Positions 50,510 to 63,100 of a DNA stretch of 64,000 bases are shown here, one piece after another. Positions within the stretch are counted from its first letter, which is position 1. Each line of letters starts with the position of its first letter. The notes under the pieces were generated by a model, which worked only from the letters and a program-made list of their open reading frames with translations, did no database searches and was not told where the DNA came from. Both the position numbers and the translations under genes were made by a program. Source of the DNA: Xestospongia bergquistia (lineage: Eukaryota > Porifera > Demospongiae > Haplosclerida > Petrosiidae); assembly GCA_963965975.1 (NCBI GenBank), contig OZ014414.1, positions 7,167,501-7,231,500 of the forward strand, read 5' to 3'.

Positions 50510-50612
50510 TTTGAGTTAGGTCCCACCCAAATCCGGACAGGAGGTGTGGCGGTTTGCATTAAATGGAATGTTTCCTCTTCTACCATTGCTCGATTGGATT
50601 GTTATCGCGTAG
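50510..50612 (+). promoter_or_regulatory. Putative promoter and non-coding leader exon of membrane gene 1
   Basis: Less AT-rich block with GTCCCACCCAAATC and GGAGGTGTGGCG, ending in a good donor after TTATCGCGTAG. It is conserved at 59,940-60,060 in front of gene 2 despite AT-rich drift around it. Its frames do not agree between copies, so it is read as leader rather than coding. Confidence 0.5.
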
Positions 50613-50705
50613 GTAAGAAAAATAATTTATAAGATTCATGCATACATTACGTAATAAATAAGCAACGTGTGTCAACCATTTAGGATAAGTGGTTCTATTC
50701 TGAAC

Positions 50706-53700
50706 ATGAATAATAGTCTCGAGGTAAAGACAGTCACGTATCAACATATATAATACAAATATATATAAAAATTTACAGATGTAGTAACATTGTTAGCATG
50801 AATAACTCAAATGTATTCAATCAGTATAGACTGATATAGATATAGAGACTCAGCTAAAATCTTATTTAAAGATGTTTTTGTTATAACTGTTTATAATTGA
50901 CAAAACAATTATAATCCAGCTATTATGAATATATATTGCAATCTTCTGTGTTCTATATAGAAACTATTAAAAAAGAAGTAAGTATTAATTCGCTTAAGCA
51001 AGTTTTGTCATAATAATTTATTCATTTTAACTGCATATTACAAGACAAATATGGAATGAACACATTAAATACATAGAATGTTGTGTGATTTTTGTTATTT
51101 AACATCAACACTTTAAACGTTATTGACAAATCTTTTATATTATTGTGTAGTTAACACAACTATCACATCAAGAACTCTCATCAATAGAAATACAAACTAA
51201 TGAAGCTTATAGCCAATCCATTAGTTTACAGCCTCATTTATCTCAAAGCCCTTATTTGGTAAGTTTCTTTTATATAAGATACTCATTAATTCCATATAAT
51301 AATCAATCATGTGAGCTAACAATTAATTTTGAAAAATAGCATACTAATTTTTATGATATAAAGTATTGATAATTATATATTATGTATGTATATTTGTAGG
51401 ATCAATCTAATTATGAACAACTGGATACTCCTGAGGCGGTAAATAACTTATTTTTAAAAAGTTTAATTCTCATACTTTATTACATAGAATTATAATGTGT
51501 ATAAATCAATCAATTGTGACAATGTAGTTAGCAAAGTAAAATAACATGTAGTGTAATACATTGTTATGTACAAGTAGTTGCCTGCTTTAAAAACGATGGC
51601 CAGTTTTTAAGCTATAGGTGGTCTGATTTTAAATTAGCCAGCCAGACTTACAAATAATTTAATGGTAGTGAAAATGTTAATTGCTTTTAGTTATGAAATT
51701 TCTGAAGACAAATTTAATGTTATGATCAATAAAGTGTAATAGAAAGTATGCATCAACTTTGGTTAGTTTGTGGCATTGTCATGTCAATACAATTGCATAT
51801 GACAATGAGTTTTATAATACTTTTCTTGCATTATCTATAATTCTTTTTAAAATAAATTAAAATTATATCCTTTTAAAAGCTAGAGTACCAACTGACTGTT
51901 TATAATATGCCAATCATATCCATATTAATGTTGAATATTACTTTAAATAGGACTGATTTTTTTAAAGTGCCTACTAATTCAACCATGATGAATTTACATT
52001 ATAATTTTCTGTGTTTTACATAGAAACTAATCTAAACAACACTCAAGTTAGTACAATTTGATTAATTTAACTGCAAATATCAAGGAATGTATAGAACAAT
52101 ACATTCATTATATAGAATGTTGTGTGGTTTTTATTGTTCAATTTCAATATGTTTAACATTATCAACTAAGTTTGTATATTATTTAGTTAACACAACTATC
52201 AAATCAAGAACTCTCATCAGTTGAAATACAAACTAATGAAGCTTATAGTCAATCCACTAGTTTACAGCCTCATTTATCACAAGAGTCTCATCTTGTAAGT
52301 TTTTTTAATAATAAGATATTCATATCTGGTTCCACTGAGTATATTCTATACAAACAAAAAAGTATAATCTGTACTCAATTTATCTATTGAGTACAGATTA
52401 ATTTTTTTTGCAGACAATAATAGCCTTATAAATAGAAAACCTTGTAAAAAAGCATTATTAACCTCGCTGTGTGTGGGCGCATAGTGTAGTCTATCAGTGT
52501 GTGCATGTGTCTGTGTGTGTTACCCGGCAAATGGCTTTGAACTGCTTTAACTCGGCAAACACGGCACTGGTAGCCACCAAACTATTGTAGACGGTGGAAA
52601 AACTTCTGTACTTCTTAAAAATACTGCGCATGCCAAAAGGAGCGTCAAACGAACAAAAACCTTTAAAAGTCTGAAAAAAAGCACAGCTTTCAATGAAGAT
52701 TCGAGAATTCAATAAAAAAATCCTGCATACTGCTTATGACATTTGCTAACTTTTTAAAATGTGAATTTTTGCAAAAATACTTCTTTAGAAAGTTATGACA
52801 GTTTTACTAACTTTTGGCAGTTATCTTTTATGATAAATTGAGCGCGAACTAAAAATACTAGCACCATAGCTGTCATTGGAGAATCACTAACTTTTACTAA
52901 GAAGTTGGAAAGTATTGGACCTTTTTTCAATTAGAATGCAAAGTACCCAGTAGACATACTAAAAGGCAAAGTTTTTTTCCCTTTGAGAAATGGTGAGTTA
53001 TCAATAATCATCTTGCGCATCACGTGAGATTACATTACTTGAGGAAGATAAGGAAGTCTCTAGATAACACCGCAGTGACTTTAGTACATTTCATTTTTAG
53101 TTATTGACTATGGTTTTATATTATTGTGTAGTTAACACAACTATCACATCAAGAACTCTCATCAATTGAAATACAAACTAATGAAGCTTATAGCCAATCC
53201 ATTAGTTTACAACCTCATTTATCTCAAGACCCTCATCTGGTAAGTTACTTTGATAACAAGATATTAATATCTGGTTCTACTAAACTAGACTATGCAAACA
53301 AACAATTATAATAACATTTGTACCTGTACTCTATAGACAGCAATAGTATTCTCAATAGAAAATGCTAAAAAAAACATGTAATGCCAGATATTATTATATG
53401 TATTAATAAATAAATGTTCCTAATTGAGTATTATAATGTATTTCAATAATATTATTAAAAGCATGCACAATTGAATAATAATATTAAGACACTAGAATCT
53501 GTCACTGACTTTTCATTTGCAATTATAGTATATCATTTCATTGTTGTGTCATATTTAGAGTTGTTTTAAATTAAAATACTATCTGTAATGAAAGATATTG
53601 TACACTTAAAAAAACACTGTATCATATTACCTGAGTCCTTTGTTACAAGTATTTTTTAATCAACTGAGCCTTATAACTAATATATTGGTTAGTTCAGTTG

Positions 53701-55661
53701 AAATAGTATTGCTCATTGCTTTAAGTATTGAGCAATTAACTAAAAACAGTAACATTTGGCTTCTATTTAGTTTTATACAATTAGTTAAACTGGATTGGCT
53801 TTATACAATTAGTTAAACTGAATTAAATTGTAACCATGACACATGGTTAAAATGGCACTATGAACTGCTACTTTACAACCTCCTTCTTCTTAAGACTCTG
53901 AGGTTAATTATGATTATTATCCATGGTTGTCCTTTAGTTATATATTAGTAAATGTGTTAATGTAGTTTATTAAAAACAGAATTACTATATTATCCATTTT
54001 TCATAATAATATAATATGAAGTCCAGTTAACATACTATAAGTTTTATATTTTAATGACATGAATATTATTACACAAACTTAATTTGAATATATAGAGGTT
54101 GTTCATGCACATGTAACCAATGAACTGAATGAAGCAATTATTTGACATATTTACCTTTTTTGTAGCTTACATGAATGAATTACTATGAAATCTATATAGC
54201 TCATGTGAATTATTGACTGTGGAATGTAATGATATGATATAAATCATGTTAGCTACAAATTAGTTGTTTAAATAACATTTAATTTTTATAATAAGACCTG
54301 TTAAAATTATCAATAATTACTTTTCATGTATGTGTATTTGTAGGATCAACCTAATTATGAACAACTGGATATTCCTGAAGAGGTAAACAATTTAGTTTTA
54401 ATATAATAGTTCTTATACTTTATTAATAGATTTGTAATATTTATGAACCAATTAATTGTGATAATGCAGCTAGCCAGGTAAAAGAATTTGTATAATCTAT
54501 TTTTTGTTATATGTATGTAAAGTAATGACTTTCTTAAAAATTGCTATCCAATTTTATAACTGGATGACTCACTTTTGAACTGACCCTGATGACTCTGCAA
54601 TTATTTCAACACAAGTCAAAAAAGATTATAACCATTTTAACTTATTTGATCCCTGAGGATAAACTATGTCACAATTAAGAAAGCATAGGATAAACTATAA
54701 CTCAAGTTTAGTTAGTTAATAGCCCTGATCATGTCAATACATTTGATATTGAGTTTGACTAAAAATGAGAGACCAAAAGTGTGAAATTTAGGATTTTTTG
54801 TATACATATATATTAATATACTATAACTTTTCTGTATTATAGCCAACTCAATATCCACAAACATTATCATCACAAGTAGTACAACAGTGGGTAACAATTA
54901 CTACAGATATGCAGCATCCTGTAAGTTATATAAGTTTAAAAATGGATCTATTGTAAGATTAACTAGTAGATCATACAAAAATGGACATATACTGTAATAT
55001 CCTTCATAATATGGATGTTTCATAAATCTAAAGCATTTAAAAGGCTTATTACAATTATGTATTGTTTATCTGTTATAATATTAATATTCATAATACAGGT
55101 ACCTGGTTTTGTTCAATGGCAAGCTTCACAGACTCTTGAACAGCAAAATCTTGCTCCAATTCAAACACGTATGACTGGTCATACAATTATAATAGTTTTA
55201 TTATTACTTAGAACCTGTCCATTTTTGCCCCAAAACAGTGGTTTTAAAAGAACAGGAAAATGTAAATACCATTTTAAATTTTTAAGAATATATTTTATTT
55301 ATGTTTTACAGGTGACAATATACGTGAAATCATCAAATGTCAAATGTTTGAATAAAGAATGTTTTGCTGTTGTTTCTGTTTCAATAATATTGATGATAAT
55401 TTTTTTAATCATTGGAGGACCACTGACATTACTCTTCACCATCCCTGGATTGGTTCATCTTACAAAGGTATGCATCTCTCTTTAATAAGTTATTATATAC
55501 AATTCCTGCAATTTTAGGCCTCTCAGAGGAGTGTTGATAACAAGAAGAATAAATTGAATGAATGGGGCTATGGTTGCCATGCAGTAGGTGGAGGATTTGC
55601 AGCATTATCTTCCCCCATATGGGTTTGTGTAGTATTGGTTTTTACACTTGTTATAATTTAA
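50706..55661 (+). CDS. Repeat-exon protein with C-terminal membrane tail, gene 1
   Basis: In-phase exons: 50706-50723 (MNNSLE; exon begins 50684), 51151-51258, 51400-51438, 52187-52294, 53132-53239, 54344-54382, 54843-54920, 55099-55168, 55212-55261, 55312-55467 and 55518-55661, total 305 residues. The N-terminal half alternates a 36-residue unit (LTQLSHQELSSIEIQTNEAY...) and a 13-residue unit (DQSNYEQLDTPEA), each a single phase-0 exon, so exons can be added or skipped without frameshift. The C-terminal part has hydrophobic stretches FAVVSVSIILMIIFLIIGG with LLFTIPGLVHL, and near the end PIWVCVVLVFTLVII, so it is probably a membrane protein whose repeats, lacking a signal peptide, face the cytosol. 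Each short unit carries a YEQL tyrosine motif. Family unknown; a LITAF- or dispanin-like origin is possible but unsupported. Confidence 0.65.
51151..51258 (+). repeat. 36-residue repeat exon, unit A1
   Basis: Phase-0 exon of 108 bases ending SQSPYL, gene 1. Confidence 0.85.
51400..51438 (+). repeat. 13-residue repeat exon, unit B1
   Basis: Phase-0 exon of 39 bases, DQSNYEQLDTPEA. Confidence 0.85.
52187..52294 (+). repeat. 36-residue repeat exon, unit A2
   Basis: Phase-0 exon of 108 bases ending SQESHL, gene 1. Confidence 0.85.
52460..53090. mobile_element. About 630-base insertion in intron A2-A3
   Basis: The matching intron of gene 2 (63,303-63,507) is 205 bases and lacks this block. The insert begins CCTCGCTGTGTGTGGGCGCA and is less AT-rich than its surroundings. 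No clear inverted ends or long ORF were found, so the element type is unknown. Confidence 0.55.
53132..53239 (+). repeat. 36-residue repeat exon, unit A3
   Basis: Phase-0 exon of 108 bases ending SQDPHL, gene 1. Confidence 0.85.
54344..54382 (+). repeat. 13-residue repeat exon, unit B2
   Basis: Phase-0 exon of 39 bases, DQPNYEQLDIPEE. Confidence 0.85.
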
Positions 55662-56700
55662 CATGAAAACAGATTTACTTCAATATATATTAATGTTAAT
55701 GGATTATATGTTTAATATCTTTGTATGCGTACAGTATGAGCACATTATAAAAATTAATACTACATTAATTAGTAACAAATGTTAACAATGTTGATTTACA
55801 AAAGTTTGTATAATCTTGTAATTTAATTACTGTTTCTTTATTCCAATGCATAGTTTTAACATATAATTTCCATTTTTGGTTTACAAAAAGTGGACTGGGA
55901 CTATAATTTTAACTTGTTGATTACTAATTTGCTCTTGTTTTCATCTAAATAATGAAATTTACTGAAACTTAACATTATAATGATATTAAGTTATGTACGT
56001 TTTATCACAATTGTAAAAAATGAATTTTAACTACACCTTATATTTAAACAATGCCATGACACTTTCGAATAATAATATTACAGATGCATGTTAATCAGAG
56101 TATTACAACTTATTGAAAGTAAAACATTCAAATTTGTAAATTTATGGATTCAACAACAGCAATGAACATTTGTTTTTTTAGTTGAGTTTAACCTTTAATA
56201 GCATGTTTTAGTCTCAAGCTCATTACAAGAATTATTGACATTGTATGAGATTACAAGCATTGAACTGTGTAAGAATTGATTTAATTCTCATTGTTCAAAC
56301 GTAGATTGTCCAGGTTAGTTTGCCTCCTAAATATTAATAATGCATTAGTATAATAAATGTAATGATAAAGGGTCCACAGTCTGATAGCCTTAATTGCATT
56401 TGCTAATAACTTTTTTATAGAAGCTGTTATATCAAGTTTCAGGCCTGGAGTAGCATTATGTTGAAGATTGAGTTATCAATTATAGATCCATCCTACCTTT
56501 GGATTTTTTACTAGAAACTGTCAGCTAACAAGTAAAGCTTATTATGTAAAACCACCCTGTCTAATCAACAAAGCTGATTGTCAGCTCACAAGTAACATTC
56601 TGAAGTCCAGGCTATCAATGTTAGCTTCTTTAAATCCTTCTGTACAGCATCTATAACCTGTAACCAGTATCATGTCAGTGCTTTCTCTTTAAAAAGAAAG
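55662..56700. repeat. 3' flank of gene 1, block F copy
   Basis: Homologous to 48,206-49,450 through much of its length. No gene is visible; it includes the presumed 3' untranslated region of gene 1. Confidence 0.7.
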
Positions 56701-56712
56701 TCGTTCATTATT

Positions 56713-56804
56713 ATGGGGCGCCATTTGTGTCAAAAATTGAAAAATTTTCATTGTATAATAAATAGGTCATTATTTATCAAATTATTGTTGATTACTTCTT
56801 ATTT
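56713..56804. mobile_element. Left-end fragment of the M1 transposon family
   Basis: Matches the left 90 bases of the MITE at 14,226 (GGGGCGCCATTTGTGTCAAA) and then breaks off against a second terminus. Confidence 0.7.
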
Positions 56805-58443
56805 ATGGAGCGCCGTTTGTGTCAAAATTAAATGCATTCAATGGTACATTTAACATGTTATGATTTACTTTTTATTGCTATTTAATAAAACGCAGAGCGC
56901 GAGTATAGTTCACCCACGCATGTACTTCCAAAGTATTCATAGTGACGTAACTTCCGTTTCTTACATCATATCCTTAAGATTTTTGCACTAAATGATACCA
57001 CGTGATTAGCTCTCTCAGATAATAACCATAAATATAATATTTAAGCATTCTATGATAATACTTTATATTTGCCCACCTAATTTTGTACAATTTATAAAAT
57101 TTTGCACGATTATGACGTCATAAATTAATTTCCTTCACCTCTCCCGGGAGTTCGCGCGATCAACTTTGTGTTTTCATTGTTGAAATCTATCTTTCTGTCT
57201 CTTTATCGAAGTCACCAAAGTCGAAGAGACAACGAAAACATGAGGACTCACTAGGACTAGCAAGAGAAAGTAAAATGAGACGTTGTTCTGATCAGGAAGA
57301 GACAATCATGGAGGGTCAGTTTAGTGACAAGGTTAGAACTGAACCTGAAGGACTTGCAGAATTATTGATGCTGTCTGGTGATGCCTTAAACGCGGAGGAT
57401 GAAGACATTGATCCATCATTTGATTTAGGCTCAACTTTGAAGTCTGATAAGAGATCATATCATTTATGAGGAATGGGTCACTCATCTCACCATGAAGAAA
57501 GAGTTTCTCTTGACCTCCTTCTCTGCTTTCAACTTACAAATGTACTTGAAAAGGGTCAAAACAAAATCAGTGGAGTTTTCTTCATAAAAATGTTAACCCA
57601 GCATTAGATTCAATTCCCCTCCAAAGCGTCTAGAAACACTTTCGAAAGGTACACCATTACATGTTTGCTTATTTTGAAGATTACCAAGAGACTGAAAAGT
57701 ACAGAAGTTGGTTAAAAAGTACAAAAAAGTTCTAAAATCTCACAGAAAAATCTCTAAAAAACAAAGATTGAAGTCTCGTTTTTGGTTGTTATTATCTCTA
57801 ACATTTACTTTTTATCTGTTATGACTATTAAACTTTTGACTTGATAGACTAATTTTCCTTTTAGTGTTTAATAACATGTTATAGTGTTAATTTTTTCTGT
57901 TGAGAGTTAAGAAAGTACATACCATTTCATTTAGAGCACTTAATAATACATTTTTGAAAATATTAATATACATTTTGAGAAAATAACATTTTTGATCTGA
58001 TAGATTCATAGCCCTCAAAGAGACCTTTCTATTGATACCCATAATGCTATATTTGTGACAAAACTGAAGGACTACATATGTATTATGTGCAAAACAATTA
58101 ACAGGAAGTAATTGAATGATGTCATCGTTGCCATGGTAACAACTTGTGTTTGTAGATATTACTGATGGCAATGTTGATGCTAAGTACCAAATGGTTTTGA
58201 TGACTCTAGGCAAAGTTACATACTAAAAACTCATTTTCAATTTTTTTGGTAATACATGCGTGGGTGCACTATACCACGAGCCGTCTCTTAGAATGGAGCG
58301 TCAGCGAGATGTTTCCAGTTAGGTTGGGTCCCTGACTTTGGTTGTATATTGTAGGTCTATTATTTAAATTAAATCATTATTTAATAATGATGTATTTATT
58401 ATATCATGAAAATTTTCCAATTTTGACACAAACGGCACCTCAT
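56805..58443. mobile_element. Large M1-family element with internal nested inverted repeat
   Basis: Right-type terminus at 56,805 (GGAGCGCCGTTTGTGTCAAA) and left-type terminus ending at 58,443 face each other, as in the MITE at 14,226 but in opposite orientation. Between them lies about 1.4 kb bounded by a second inverted pair: 56,903-56,924 and 58,253-58,274 are reverse complements with one mismatch (GTATAGTTCACCCACGCATG). The interior is less AT-rich at its edges and includes one protein-like ORF. Either an M1 element hosts a second transposon, or this is a longer relative of the MITE. Confidence 0.65.
57275..57469 (+). CDS. Short ORF inside the nested element
   Basis: From ATG 57,275 it reads MRRCSDQEETIMEGQFSDKV and continues for 64 residues, rich in acidic and polar residues with ALNAEDEDIDPSFDLG. 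The same frame is open upstream to about 57,140 without an ATG and contains a basic stretch KSKRQRKHED. It could be the 3' exon of a captured host gene or of a transposon protein. I do not recognise the family. Confidence 0.3.
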   Translation: MRRCSDQEETIMEGQFSDKVRTEPEGLAELLMLSGDALNAEDEDIDPSFDLGSTLKSDKRSYHL

Positions 58444-59939
58444 AGTAAAGCAACCATTGATCCTCACTTTTTGGGAAAAAAAATAGAGCAATGGGATTGC
58501 CAATACTTTAAATAAACAAGGTAGGGATGTACCATTTCTTTGTAAGTAGTTGTTCTTTAACATAAATTATGTGTGACTATATAACTATGTGAAAGTTTGC
58601 TATTTAATAGGCATTGATACATATCGATTTTATTTCCTGTGATGTACATCTTTTTTTTATTTTGTTTTTTATCAGAATTTATGAGACATGTTTGATGAAT
58701 GTCAGTGAATTCATTATACTGTGTATAATGACATCTGTAAAGAGTGCTGGGATTATCACTATAACTTGTAGACAATCTGTAAGTTGCTCAAACTGTAACT
58801 TAAGACAGACAAACAAACTACTTTTTACTTGACAAGAATTGAACCATGTAAGATTTAATTTAATTCTCATTGTTCGAATGTAAATTGTCCAGGTTAGTTT
58901 GTCTCCCTAATATCAACAAATAATGGTAAATTGTCCACAGTCTGATAACCTTAATTGCATTTGCTAATGACTTTCCTTTAAAATCTCTAATATGAAGTTT
59001 TTGGTAATAGCATATACTTGAAAATCTGAGTCATCGATATAGATCCATATTTTGTGTGCTTTACTAGAAACTGTCAGCTAACAACTAGAGGTTGTTATAT
59101 AAAACAAATCTGCCTAAACAGCAAAGCTGATTGTCAGACCACAAGTCCAGACTATCAATATTAGTTTCTTTAAATGCTTCTGTACAGCATCTACGACATA
59201 ACCAGTATTGGTCTGTATGCTTTAGTTAAATTTTATTGGTGATGAAAAATATCACCATGCAGTCATAGAATTAGTGAAAACCCTCCCCAGTTGATGTTAG
59301 TCACAATGATAACTATAATAAGAAAGTTTCATTACCTGGTAGTAATGTTCAAGTAATCACAGTGAACTAGTAAATTGAAGTCATGTCATGAAACTTATTC
59401 TAATGTTCTTAATGTCATAGACAATTTTTTGCCAACATATCCTGAAGAGTCCAATTATTATACTTCATATCTTGTCCAATGGTCAGAAACAACATAAAGT
59501 GATTAACGAACATCATATGTTTTATTAAAATACTGACATGAGTGTGGTTAAGTGTTCTTTGATAACTCACCATTTAAGTCATTTATAATACTTTATTTTA
59601 ATTGTCACTTGTAGAAATTGACACACTCATTAAAACCTTTTATTTATAGTTCATACTTGAACTTAAAGAATAACTTCATATTTTAAAGTCTGTTAGGCAT
59701 ATATAGATCAGCATGTAAAGTTGCAATGTAATTACATTCTCAGAAATAATTTTTACTCAGTTCAAAGCATCATGACTTATAATTCAAGAAACGTGCACAC
59801 GAACAACTTCAAATTAATTGTAAAGTTAGATAGCTAGCTATTGACTTTAATTTGGTTTGATCAGTAACTCAGTTTGCTCAGAAATGTATGACAGGTAGAA
59901 CTTAAAAAGTCGTTTATATCTTAAGAATCCATAATTCTT
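58444..59939. repeat. Spacer between membrane genes 1 and 2
   Basis: 58,830-59,290 matches 49,000-49,450 and the distal part of 55,662-56,660; the transposon at 56.7-58.4 kb interrupted this spacer. The end (59,760-59,940) resembles 50,330-50,520 upstream of gene 1. No gene supported. Confidence 0.6.
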
Positions 59940-60060
59940 TTTTCGTTAGGTCCCACCCAAATCACAGGAAGTAGTAGTCGGAGGTGTGGCGATTTGCATT
60001 CTTTACTGAATGAATAATATCGATCTTCTACAATTGCTCGGTTGGATTCTTATCGCGTAG
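59940..60060 (+). promoter_or_regulatory. Putative promoter and leader exon of membrane gene 2
   Basis: Conserved counterpart of 50,510-50,612, with GTCCCACCCAAATC, GGAGGTGTGGCG and the same donor after TTATCGCGTAG. Confidence 0.5.
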
Positions 60061-60145
60061 GTAAGGAAAATAAGATTCATGCATATATTTACGTAATAAA
60101 TAAATAACGCGGTTCAACCATTTAGGTAATGTTACTACTCTGAAT

Positions 60146-63100
60146 ATGAACAATAGTCTCGAGGTAAGGACAGTCACATATCTACATATATAATACAAAT
60201 GTATATAATTATTTTACATGTAGTTTCATGCTTAACATGAGTAACTCAAATGTATTCAATCAGTATAGACTAAAGACTCAGCTAAACTCTTATTTAAACA
60301 GTTTTTTGTTATAACTGTTAATAATTGACAAAACAATTAATTCAGCCATGATGAATATATATTGTAATCTTCTGTGTTCTACATAGAAACTATTAAAAAA
60401 GGAATAAGCATTAATTCGCTCAAATTTTGCCATTTTTATTTATTCATTTTATCTGCATATTACAAGACAAATATGGAATGAACACATTTAATACATAGAA
60501 TGTTGTGTGATTTTTGTTATTTAACATCAATAGTTTAAACGTTATTGACAAATCTTTTATATTATTGTGTAGTTAACACAACTATCACATCAAGAACTCT
60601 CATCAATTGAAATACAAACTAATGAAGCTTATAGCCAATCCACTGGTTTACAGCCTCATTTATCTCAAAGCCCTTATTTGGTAAGTTTCTTTTATATAGT
60701 CATATCTGGTTCCAATGATTATAAGAAATGAATTGTTATTGTAAACAAAGAACTATAATAAATAAAACTTGTACCTATTTATCTTTATATATAAATAATT
60801 ATCATCTCTGATTGGATAAAGAATGACAAAATTAACCTTTTATGAAGAGGGAATCCAACTAAATATTTGTGGCTTACATAAGTAGATTATTACATACAAT
60901 CTAAAGATCATATGCTGTGGAATGTAGTAATATAATATTGCAAAACAACAATGTATATAGTGAGTAATTTACATAATCACTAGATTCCATATAGGAATGA
61001 ATCATGTGAGCTACCAATTAATTTTGAAAAATAACATACTAATTTTTATGATATAAACTATTGATAATTATATATTGTGTATGCATATTTGTAGGATCAA
61101 TCTAATTATGAACAACTGGATACTCCTGAGGAGGTAAATAACTTATTTTTAAATAGTTTAATTCTCATACTATATTACATAGAATTGTAATGTTTATAAA
61201 TCAATCAATTGTGACAATGTAGTTAACAAAGTAAATTATTGTGTGATACATTGTTATGTACAAGATAAGTGATGATGGCCTGCGTTAAAAAACGATGGTC
61301 ACTTTTTAAGCTAAGTGGTCTGATTTTAAATTAGCCAGCCAGACTTACAATTAATTCCATGCAAGTTAAAAAGTTAATTGCTTTTAGTTATAAAATTTCT
61401 GAAAGTGTATAAGAAACTATATATCAACTTTGGCTAGTTTAAGGGCTTTATCATGTCAATACAATTACATATGACAAGGAAATTTTATATTTTACTTGCA
61501 TATTTATAATCCTTTTAAAAAATAAATTAAAAGTATAGCCTTTAAAAGCTGATGTACCAACTGACGGTTTATAGTATGTCAACATGTCGATATTTAAAAC
61601 CAGTTATAGGTATTAATGTTGAATATTACTATAAATTGGGCTGACTTTTATAAACTGCCTACTAATTCAGCCATGATGAATTTAGATTATAATTTTCTGT
61701 GTTCTACATAGAAACTATTCTAAACAACACTCAAGTTAGTACAACTTGTTTAATTTAACTGCAAATATCAAGGAATGTATAGAACAACATGTTCATTATA
61801 TAGAATGTTGTGTGGTTCTTATTGTTCAATATCAATATGTTTAACATTATCAACTAACTTGTATATTATTCAGGTAACACAAATATCACATCAGGAGCTC
61901 TCATCAATTGAAATACAAACTAATGAAGCTTATAGCCAATCCATTAGTTTACAGCCTCATTTATCTCAAAGCCCTTATTTGGTAAGTTTCTTTTATATAA
62001 GATAGTCATATCTGGTTCCAAGTGTTATTGTAAACAAAGAACTATAATAAATAAAACTTGTACCTATTTACTTATTTATCTATTTACTTATTTATCTCTA
62101 TATATAAATAATTATCATCTCTGATTGGATAAAGAATGACAAACTTAATATTTTATGAAGAGGGAATCCAGTTTAGCAACTAAATATTTGTGGCTTACAT
62201 AAGTAGATTATTACATACAATCTAAAGATCATATGCTGTGGAATGTAGTAATATAATATTGCAAAACAACAATGTATATAGTGAGTAATTTACATAATCA
62301 CTAGATTCCATATAGGAATGAATCATGTGAGCTACCAATTAATTTTGAAAAATAACACTCTAATTTTTATGATATAAACTATTGATAATTATATATTGTG
62401 TATGCATATTTGTAGGATCATTCTAATTATGAACAACTGGATACTCCTGAGGAGGTAAATAACTTATTTTTAAATAGTTTAATTCTCATACTATATTACA
62501 TAGAATTGTAATGTTTATAAATCAATCAATTGTGACAATGTAGTTAACAAAGTAAATTATTGTGTGATACATTGTTATGTACAAGATAAGTGATGATGGC
62601 CTGCGTTAAAAAACGATGGTCACTTTTTAAGCTAAGTGGTCTGATTTTAAATTAGCCAGCCAGACTTACAATTAATTCCATGCAAGTTAAAAAGTTAATT
62701 GCTTTTAGTTATAAAATTTCTGAAAGTGTATAAGAAACTATATATCAACTTTGGTTAGTTTATGGCTTTTTCATGTCAATACAATTACATATGACATGGA
62801 AATTTTATATTTTACTTGCATATTTATAATCCTTTTAAAAAATAAATTAAAAGTATAGCCTTTAAAAGCTGGTGTACCAACTGATGGTTTATAGTATGTC
62901 AACATGTCTATATTTAAAAACCAGTTATAGGTATTAATGTTGAATATTACTATAAATTGGGCTGACTTTTATAAACTGCCTACTAATTCAGCCATGATGA
63001 ATTTAGATTATAATTTTCTGTGTTCTACATAGAAACTATTCTAAACAACACTCAAGTTAGTACAACTTGGTTAATTTAACTGCAGATAACAAAGAATATA

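Larger units (their letters stand above)
60681..61981 (+). repeat. Tandem 1.3-kb duplication in gene 2, first copy
   Basis: Intron, B3, intron and A5. Nearly identical over its length to 61,982-63,302, including introns. Confidence 0.85.

Noticed and set aside
55099..55661. LITAF or dispanin domain in the tail of membrane gene 1
   Set aside because: PVHFCP and two hydrophobic segments are suggestive, but the second cysteine cluster of LITAF and the conserved dispanin core are not seen.
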